Positions 56,111-64,000 of a DNA stretch of 64,000 bases are shown here, piece after piece. Source of the DNA: Marisa cornuarietis (lineage: Eukaryota > Mollusca > Gastropoda > Architaenioglossa > Ampullariidae); NCBI GenBank assembly GCA_004794655.1, contig SMMW01000622.1:10606501-10670500 (forward strand), in the 5' to 3' direction. Every line of letters begins with the position of its first letter. The first letter of the stretch is position 1. The position numbers and the translations under genes were made by a program. The notes under the pieces are model-generated. The model was not told the origin of the DNA. It made no database searches and saw only the letters and a program-made list of their open reading frames with translations.

Positions 56111-57882
56111 AATGCTAATGGACACAAATATCTAAACTGAATAAAAAGGCCTAGCAAAGACCGTGCACACAATGATCGTCATCACACACACGTCGAGTAC
56201 ACAGCACGGGAGCAGATAAGAACCTAAGAAAATGTAGAAGATGGAGGAAAGGAATCGTGAGCTGCAGACGTCGCACAACGAGGGGCGGCCATCTTACAAA
56301 CATCTAACACTGTTTCTAACATGTGTCATGTCCCTTAAATTCTGTAGCTTTAGCTGTTTGTCTGTGCATAGTAATTTTTTTTTTTTGTTCAAACATTTTT
56401 CAAAAATTGTGCCTTCGCTTATCCCACAAAACAGATGGCAAACAAAGTCGGAATGCCAGAATTGTTTTATAATTTGGAATGGGGAAAAAGTTTATCTTTC
56501 TCTCCTGCTGAGAATCAGGAAAACTAGGAAGTCTGTCCCGGCATGCACTCGTGTTTGATCTGAATAAAGACACGAGAGGGTCGACAAAAATAATGATAAT
56601 AATAATAATAAAAGCTGGGCCTTCGTGTTCTCGCTTCTTCCTGCTCTGAAGAAAGCCTGGGCTGTGTACCTTCCTGTTGGCGAAACAGTTCCGCAGATAA
56701 GCCTGGCCAGCCCCCTGCGGAGGGCGCACCACTCGCGGTCCCATGTTTCCTCTGCGTCGCAGTTATCGGGGCCATCTTTGTTAAACAAGGAAACTCTTTA
56801 AACGATGCCAATTGGATGTGTGTACAAAGGAACTCTACTCCTGCAGTGCACACTTTCTGTCAGCTTCAACCTGTCGTAATGATGGGCAGAGCCCTCCCCC
56901 CCCCCAATCGGGGGTCGAAATGACAGCGTTACGATTCCATTCGAAGTGCTGGTGGCTGGATGAGGATCTGAGGGGACTGGATGGGGCACGTTCGATGGAG
57001 ATAGAGGAATAATGAAGACAACAGTTTCGTGAAAGCTTTTCAGCCACATGCTCTTTAAATGTTTGCTTCGGCAAAGCATGCATCGTTCCCCTTCCATAGA
57101 AACGGTTCGACACACGCAGCAACTCTGGACATTTTCTTGTAGAATGTTTCAATAAATGTAGTAGAAAAAAATGTTTGTTTGACCGAAAACTGCCGCCATG
57201 AAATATAGTTGAGAAATGTCTCGAAGAATGTTTCGTCGAGCACATCATTGATTGGTTCCCGGCATGTATATGGCTGAGTTCCTTCTCTTTACATTGCTCG
57301 TAAGTCACAAATATTGTAATGGTTTTAGGGGCAGTTTCCGTAAACATCTTCCGCTCGACTACCCAGTAAAGACATTCATCTGAGGAAGATGTCAAAGAAG
57401 GATCTAAAGCTTTCTCACTCATCACAAACATTTCCAGAAACTATCTATAGGAGAAAACGTTTTTCTGAACTGTAGAGGAAATATTGTCAGGAAGTTTCCT
57501 AACGTGCGCACATAGAGATTGGCCGAGGTCATAGGTAACGCAGAAAGAAAATTTCTCGAAATAAATGGACATACACGCAAATATTGAGCTAGCAGTTCCC
57601 GACAAGACACGTAATGGCGCTGGAAGGAAGGACTAGAGGCATTTGAAAAGTACACCTCCTGAACCGTCGGTCTGAAGGCTCAGATAAACACTGGAGAGAA
57701 AAACCTGGCCCAGATCTGCATGCGATAAACTGTGTGGAACAACAGCAACGAAAGACAGGAAATGCATGCAGAGGTTCACCTCTTTTCTTCTGTCGTGTAA
57801 AAAACTTTTCCTTGCCGGACTAGCGAACACCAAACACAGTCATAACAAACACCACCATCCCTGTCTTCACCAATAGAGAGAG

Positions 57883-57885
<3 letters not shown>

Positions 57886-57941
<56 letters not shown>
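57886..57941. repeat. (GT)n microsatellite
   Basis: About 27 GT units. Confidence 0.95.
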
Positions 57942-57942
<1 letters not shown>

Positions 57943-58556
57943 CGCACGTGTGAAAGAAATGATAGCGAGAAACACCAGAGGGGAGGAAGAAAGTTAAAGA
58001 GAGGGGGGAACAAATCACGTGAGCGAGAAGAGAGTTCCACTTTACAATTTCCCTTACTAATCCTAACTTCCTAAAATTAAAAGAAAGATAAAATCGGTGA
58101 CTAGTAAAACAACAACTACACGACTGCTTTCATAGCGAAAGAACCCGTATAGGGTATTAATGGTGAGGCACAAAGGATCGCCCTCTCCATTTCACTTCCT
58201 TAGAACCGTATCAACATAGGAACAAGGACAAACTACCTCGACGTGAACAGCGATAAAGAAGACAGGAAAAGAAATGTCTAGGGGAATCTTTTGTATTGGC
58301 ACTCTCTACACCCGATTGGATCCGCGTGGATCCACCGAAGAAGACAAACGCTTTTACAGATCTATTCATCAAACTTCTGGTATTTTGCGATGGAACCTCA
58401 AGCTTTAGCTCGTCATTTAGAAAACCCAACATAATGGAAGCAAAACTGCTTCATGCTGTCTGTCATTTTCAGGAATAATGTACATTTGCTTTAGTGGTGG
58501 TGGTGGCGGCGCTGGTGCTGGTGGGGGAACACTGTGTTGTTCAACCTTTATTTCAG

Positions 58557-58712
58557 ACCAGTCAATACAGGAAATGTCCTCGATGCTCAATTATGAAGCG
58601 CTGGCATACAGCTCCTGAAAGCAGTGAGCACGAAGTTGGAGGATTTGCCAAGTTTATCGAGCTGGACCCTGATGAACTGAGGAGATTACGCTCGTCAAAG
58701 TGTGATCGTTAA
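58557..58712 (+). CDS. Probable terminal coding exon, unknown product
   Basis: After acceptor CAACCTTTATTTCAG the frame reads TSQYRKCPRCSIMKRWHTA, PESSEHEVGGFAKFIELDPD, ELRRLRSSKCDR, then TAA. Composition is coding-like, with a CPRC dicysteine and an acidic/basic tail. Polyadenylation candidates ATTAAA (58871) and AATAAA (59043) follow. I do not recognise the family, and no upstream exon was confidently placed. Confidence 0.45.
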   Translation, partial: TSQYRKCPRCSIMKRWHTAPESSEHEVGGFAKFIELDPDELRRLRSSKCDR

Positions 58713-58736
58713 AAAGCATAGCAGCACTATTCAGTT

Positions 58737-58739
58737 TTT

Positions 58740-58789
<50 letters not shown>
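58737..58789. repeat. (CTTT)n microsatellite
   Basis: About 13 CTTT units, in the probable 3' UTR of the exon at 58557-58712. Confidence 0.95.
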
Positions 58790-58790
<1 letters not shown>

Positions 58791-60044
58791 ATCCATTATA
58801 AAAATATTTTTAACTGTTGCTGTACTGGGTCCACGATTGTAACAAGCCAGTGAGCTTACGTGTGTTTGAAATTAAAGCGGAGTATTCTGGGCGAAATGTA
58901 TTATTTTGATGAACTGCGTTTTCCTACCATTGTACAATGCCCAATACACTGCAGCTCCAAATTGTTACAAAAAAATGTCGTCAACAATGAAACCATTGCC
59001 ATGGCAGGATAAAACTGATTAAAACCCTGCCTATGCGCATATAATAAAGCGGAGTTTCATCCATTTGACTGCAATGGTTGATTTGTTATTCTATAGTCTA
59101 TGCTATCTTGTTTGTTCGCGCGCCTGCTAAGTCTCTGTCTTTCACACACACACACACACACACAGGCACGAAAAAAAGACTCACAGGGGCGCATATTACA
59201 ATTGCAATGTTCAGGGAACGTCTACCATCAAATACTTTAAGAGCGAGTCGTTTCTAAATTTGTTTTTCAGAGGCTTGTTCTTCTGTTCGTGTTAGGCCGA
59301 TACGACCTGTGGCCAGTGACTTATTTTATTTTCCCTCTCTTTCCATCTGGAAAAGCCAGAAAACGTGAGCTTGGCAGTGTGAGAGATTGTCTGTGAGTAG
59401 TCGTCTCGTAACTTTATGACCTGTCACTACTCTCCATTTACTGGACTGACTTGTGTTGATGCACGGCTGACTTATTTGTATGTTTGGGACTAATTGTGCT
59501 TCCAGGTAAGAATGGTGTGTGTTAATTAATAAATGTAAGGTGCAGCTCATCTGTGACTAAATGGTTGTCTGAAGTTCTGTCCGAACTCAGATACACGCTT
59601 CTACAATAATTATCTGTTTCACCTGGAACTATCTCGTTTTCCTTACTAGCCTGGTCTCTCTCCTCTTCCTCCCCCCCCCCCCACCATCTATCCCGAATTA
59701 AGCCAGTCGAGGTTTCTTAGAAGATGCTTTGAAAGATTTAGCTATGCATATCCTACTTCACACCTTTCTATGATGAAATTGCAAATGGCTCTGTCTGTCT
59801 AGTGATGTATAGTCCTTATTACCTTTCTAGGGGAACATGTGGTGATTTTGTTTTCTCCCATATGGACTTTTTAAAAATCTGTTAATAAATGTATATATGT
59901 ATATTGCATTTATTTGTTAAAATGTGCAGATTAGATTTTCTCTTTTCAACTGCTTAAAAAAGGCAGCACAGCTGTAATTATAAAAAGTGTTAGCAAAGCA
60001 TTTCAAGTGGTACAGAAATTATTTTCTTGTCGCAACGTTTTCAT

Positions 60045-60425
60045 CTCCTAAGCTCTTTTTTTTTAAATACCCGCGTCATTCTGGGAGGAAATTGCTGATT
60101 GCAGCCTTTAGGTGCACGGAGTTCTGCAGCTGCTCCCGTTGCCGACGCTGTTGTTTACTTACGGGTATTTTCAGAACGTTTCATGAAAGGAGACCTCTGG
60201 AAGCTGTGATCGTGACATGAATGAACTTTTTTTTTTTTACACTAGCGCAGACTTCCTTAATAGTCTCCCACTCTCTTCTCTTTCTCGTTGTCATTCTGTC
60301 GCTATTTCTCCATCATCTCTTACTGTCGATCACTTTCATTTTTTTTATACCTGTGTCATCCTAGAAGGAAATCACTGATTGCAGCCTTTAGTGGCACAGA
60401 GTTGTGCAGAGTCTACAGATTCCTA
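60045..60425 (+). repeat. Local duplication of about 80 bp
   Basis: The segment at 60050-60130 (TACCCGCGTCATTCTGGGAG, GATTGCAGCCTTTAGGTGCAC) recurs at 60345-60415 (TACCTGTGTCATCCTAGAAG, GATTGCAGCCTTTAGTGGCAC). Same orientation, about 285 bp apart. Confidence 0.7.
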
Positions 60426-60699
60426 CGAACTGAGTGCCCCCCCCCCATTCTCTTCTATAGTTTCCCCTTTATATGTAAGAACAATAAACAAGATTTAAAG
60501 AGTCTTTATTCTGTCACTCTCTAAGGGGTATTGAGATATTACTATCCATACATATTCACACTCATTCCTATCTTTATATACAGTATCTCTCACTCACAAA
60601 CATTGCTCGTTATCAGCGTGTTTCTGTGTTGTAAAAGGAAGGGTAATATTGATTCACGCGCAAGAGAAAATAGTCTGATATATTTAACTTTCAGAGACA

Positions 60700-60825
60700 C
60701 GCAAAGAAAGAGAGAACGAAAAAAGAAAATAAAGAGAGAGAGAGAGGGAGCAGAGACGAAAGAGAGAAGTGGAGGAGAGCAGAGAAAAGAGAAAAGGGGC
60801 TGGGGAGAGAAAAAAGAAAATTTGT
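60700..60825 (+). repeat. Polypurine tract
   Basis: About 120 bp almost entirely A and G (GAAAGAGAGAACGAAAAAAG, then (GA)n, GGAGGAGAGCAGAGAAAAG). Strand asymmetric; capable in principle of triplex formation. Confidence 0.75.
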
Positions 60826-61195
60826 GAAATCGTAGCCTGCACCTCATTTTGGAGAATTGTTGTCTTTGGGGAAAACAAAAATATTAAAATAACCTCACGG
60901 AAACTTGAACCAAAAACGTCAGCATCTGGCCTCGTCCTTGTCTTTCGTTTTCCAATTTCATTTCTTCTTCCGCTCCTCACGAATGAGAGACACACTTCCA
61001 GGCGGATGAATTGGAATGAAAGCGAGGTGCTTTCTCCTCCGAACAAATAAAGACAAAACAAGTAAAAAAAGTCTAACTTGAAATTATTTTCTTCGTGACT
61101 GGATTCAAATTTCAAGAAAGACGATTATGGGGGTCCATATAAACTTCCTTATTCAGCATCAAACACACGCATGCCCGCCCCGTCGATAAGACGCG

Positions 61196-61302
61196 CTCAC
61201 ACACACACACCTTTCTTTCTCTCTCACATCTCTCTCTCACACACACACCTCTCTTGATCTTTCTCTCTCTCTCTCTCTCACACACATCTCTCACTCACAC
61301 AA
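61196..61302. repeat. (AC)n and (TC)n cluster
   Basis: Alternating short AC and TC runs over about 100 bp. Confidence 0.9.
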
Positions 61303-61533
61303 GCTGGAAAGTCAGTTTTTCGCTTGCTGTGCAGGATAAAAATCGCGTAATTGGTAGTCATGGTGACTGTAAATATTAAAGACCATGATAACACATTTAA
61401 AATGAAAGTAATGAAAATACAAATGCACAAAGCGGGTAAACCTGACAAGATTCAAGATTCTTTGTTGACCGATATCAATAAAAGATTGAGCGTACACGAA
61501 CGCATCTGATCATTATGTACAAGCACAAATATA

Positions 61534-61539
61534 CGCACG

Positions 61540-61571
<32 letters not shown>
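61534..61571. repeat. (CA)n microsatellite
   Basis: ACGC units followed by about 15 CA units. Confidence 0.9.
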
Positions 61572-61575
<4 letters not shown>

Positions 61576-64000
61576 TACACACCACACACACGCACATGTT
61601 TAAGCTTCAGGGTTTCCATCAGGACGTAGCCAGTGGCACCTCCCAACTCAAACGGCGACTTCTTGTTCATCTCTCTAGGGAGGTTTATCTTTTGCAAGCG
61701 ACAAAGAATAAACAGTTCCCTAGAAAAACCTGCCAGTCGAGTGTCCTTCTGCTGATTTCAAAGCGAAGAAAAAAAAGCTCAGAAAAAGGTAGTGAGATGT
61801 GAAGTTTTCTCTTCCTCCCACATCTGCGCAAGAGTTCGCCTCGGATTTTCTATGCAGGTGCACTACACTCTGGCATGTGAGCCGTCCAAAAAAAAAAAAG
61901 TGCTGCAGCATGAAGCAACTGCCTTTTAAAAGCCAAAAAGAAAACAAAACCCATAAAACAATAAAAACAAAACCAAACAATAACAAAAAATGAATAACAG
62001 TAACAAGGTCCACTGTGTGGTATGAGTGGCAAATAAATTACAATGTGTGATTATTAACTGCATGGGGTAAGTGTCTAATATGAATATGCCCCCGCCCCCC
62101 CAAAAAAAAAAAAATCACCATCTCATCTGCATACTCTTCATCCCCGTGACTAGTAAGTTGAGCTTCACACTCACATCAAAGGGAATCAATTGCTGCTTTG
62201 CATTGAAATTTGATGAAACTGAACGCACAGTACATTATCATCGACATCTACAATTAATGATTCGTCGGTTGATTTAGAAATCCCCCCCGCCACCACCAGA
62301 AAAAAGGAGTAATAGTCTTGTTTGTGTTCTGATTTAAGTGGAGGTTTGCTATGTTATGATTGTCAGTACTGGACCGAGGAAAATATTTAGACATTAAATT
62401 TCAGTGACAATTTAAAATATTCATTCATCGGTTATTATTTTCGATGAATCGCTGGTGGTCTCTTATTCTTTTGTTTCCATTCACCTACAACGATATGAGT
62501 TCTTCCCATTTCTGATGCTGATACATCATTCCACTCAGTGTCACTCGCTCTTCAAACTTTTGTGACGTTCGAGAACCTTCGAACATCTCGTCATTCGCAA
62601 TTTGACACGTGAATACCTTTCTTATGTTTCCTTTCGCTATCTGAAAATTGCAGAAATTCGACAACCCTTCCTTTTTAGCTCAGTTCGACGCCGAGGTGGA
62701 CAGAAAAAAGAACTGGCTTGCAAACGTGAAAGAGTAGACTGGTCGTTGCATGCAGCGCATGACAGACATAAGAGGTGAGTATTGTCAGCCGTCTCGCCAA
62801 CTCTTCCTCCTGACGACCAGTTCCTGGGGACCAGCATGGTCCTTCAACTGGTACCAATCAACAGTCAAAGGAATGAACTAATGATCACCGTTGGGACAAC
62901 TTTATTCTGTAGTGAGAATTGTCGAACAACACTCTCTCTCTCTCACCTACTACTGGGCAGTGCTGAAGGACGTGTTATAGTGTTCGGTCTTCTGAGCCAC
63001 AAAAACACATACTGTAAAAAACGTGAACAAGAAAACCAAACACGGTTGAGCACCTTTATAGACAAATGAGTTCAGGTATGGAGATATACAACGATATATC
63101 TCACTCGTATTATAAGCATCACGTGGGAGTTGTCAGCCTCTTTGCTGGTCTCCTACTCCACAGAAGAACCAGAACTCAGCTGAGGGTTTGCGACAGCAGA
63201 CACCGACAGGCGTCCATGAGATTTACAAAACACATCCCTCATCAGAGACACAAATAGTCTATAATGGTCAGAGTGCAACAACTGTAGGAGTAAGCCCGTG
63301 GGAGGAGCTGGGAGACGAGTATGGATCTATCCCGCTTCTCTTAAATTAATGCAGTTTATCAGTCTTGAAATAATAATGACTTCTGGTGGCTTTGAGTGTA
63401 CGATACAGAAAAGTCTACGGGCATACTAATGGAAAACCATTTTTCCTAGTCTAATGCTTGTTGGCTTGTTGTTTAATCCGGCTTCACTAGTTCTCTATCG
63501 TCTCTCGCTCTTGTACCGTACAGACGTTTTCTTTTTCTTCTTCCCTAAAGAAAAGAGCTCTTCTTTGTAAGTTAAACGAGGATTATTTACTCTCGTCAGA
63601 TTGTAGTATTTTTTCTAATTCCACGAGAACAGTACGCATTATAAAAAATTCAGACGCCAACGCACTAAAACTTTCCCAGTAACGGAAATTGCACGCTGTC
63701 GCAATCAAATTCGGGTGAAATACAGAATGATTCAGCGCACTCCTACACAGACATTTCAGTAATGTCGACTTCTGAACCGTAAGGTGGTACTACTGTTGTG
63801 CTGCTAAGGCCACTCACGCGGGACCCCACGCGGTATCTTTGACATAAAGGATGAGAAATTTGAAGAATATTTTATTCATCTTGCCCGGATTAAACGATAG
63901 GACATTGATTTTTTTTTTTGCTCTATTCTTTTTGTAGGCGATGTCATTGAAATATCCTGTATTTTCGTCTCTCGAACAAAATGCTTCCACCACATCTCTA

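Larger units (their letters stand above)
58713..64000. other. Right flank, no gene recognised
   Basis: Contains a (CTTT)n run, AATAAA signals, a local duplication at 60045-60425, a polypurine tract at 60700-60825 and (CA)n/(TC)n arrays near 61.2 and 61.55 kb. The open frames are short and unlike known proteins. Confidence 0.5.

Noticed and set aside
56835..57431. 198-codon minus-strand open frame
   Set aside because: No domain, no splice-site logic and a mixed composition; treated as chance.
1..64000. Prokaryotic-style defence system, CRISPR array or gene cluster
   Set aside because: The window is eukaryotic with introns and simple repeats; no spaced direct-repeat array or operon structure is present.

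Overview
The window is animal nuclear DNA. Its one clearly recognisable gene is split by eight GT-AG-bounded coding exons, and the rest is rich in (CA)n/(GT)n/(GA)n microsatellites, degenerate non-LTR retrotransposon pieces, tRNA-derived SINEs and small inverted-repeat elements. There are no rRNA genes, CRISPR arrays or operon-like gene runs. A protostome, most likely a mollusc, is my inference from the intron structure, microsatellite style and protein divergence; nothing in the sequence proves it.

The main gene is a complete FAM20C-type secretory-pathway protein kinase on the minus strand. It starts at 38116 and stops at 2254. The eight coding exons are 38116-37452, 21367-21249, 21086-21008, 17576-17484, 4852-4740, 3737-3447, 3158-3077 and 2539-2254. 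They sum to 1728 nt (575 residues plus stop), and the reading phase is preserved across all seven introns. The product has a short cytosolic N-terminus, a signal-anchor, a low-complexity stem with N-glycosylation sequons and a full atypical kinase domain. Its Lys, Glu and two Asp residues match the active-site residues known for FAM20 kinases. In animals this family phosphorylates secreted proteins in the Golgi, including biomineralisation proteins.

Region by region: 1-2.2 kb is downstream flank with one copy of a dispersed repeat. From 2.2 to 4.9 kb lie exons 8 to 5. From 4.9 to 17.5 kb is the 12.6-kb intron 4, with microsatellites, an LTR-like segment and repeat copies. From 17.5 to 21.4 kb lie exons 4 to 2. 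From 21.4 to 37.5 kb is the 16-kb intron 1, with a palindromic AT-rich satellite, a hAT-like end, one SINE with clean target-site duplications and a second SINE-like unit. Exon 1 lies at 37.5-38.1 kb. From 38.2 to 64 kb is upstream flank holding a LINE in an inverted-5'/direct-3' arrangement (54.4-56.1 kb), a 145-bp element with terminal inverted repeats (51.85 kb), many microsatellites, and several isolated exon-like segments. The best of these is a plus-strand terminal exon at 58557-58712.

I found no new multi-gene system. The items most worth follow-up are the FAM20C gene itself, the repeat families, the rearranged LINE and the orphan exon candidates.
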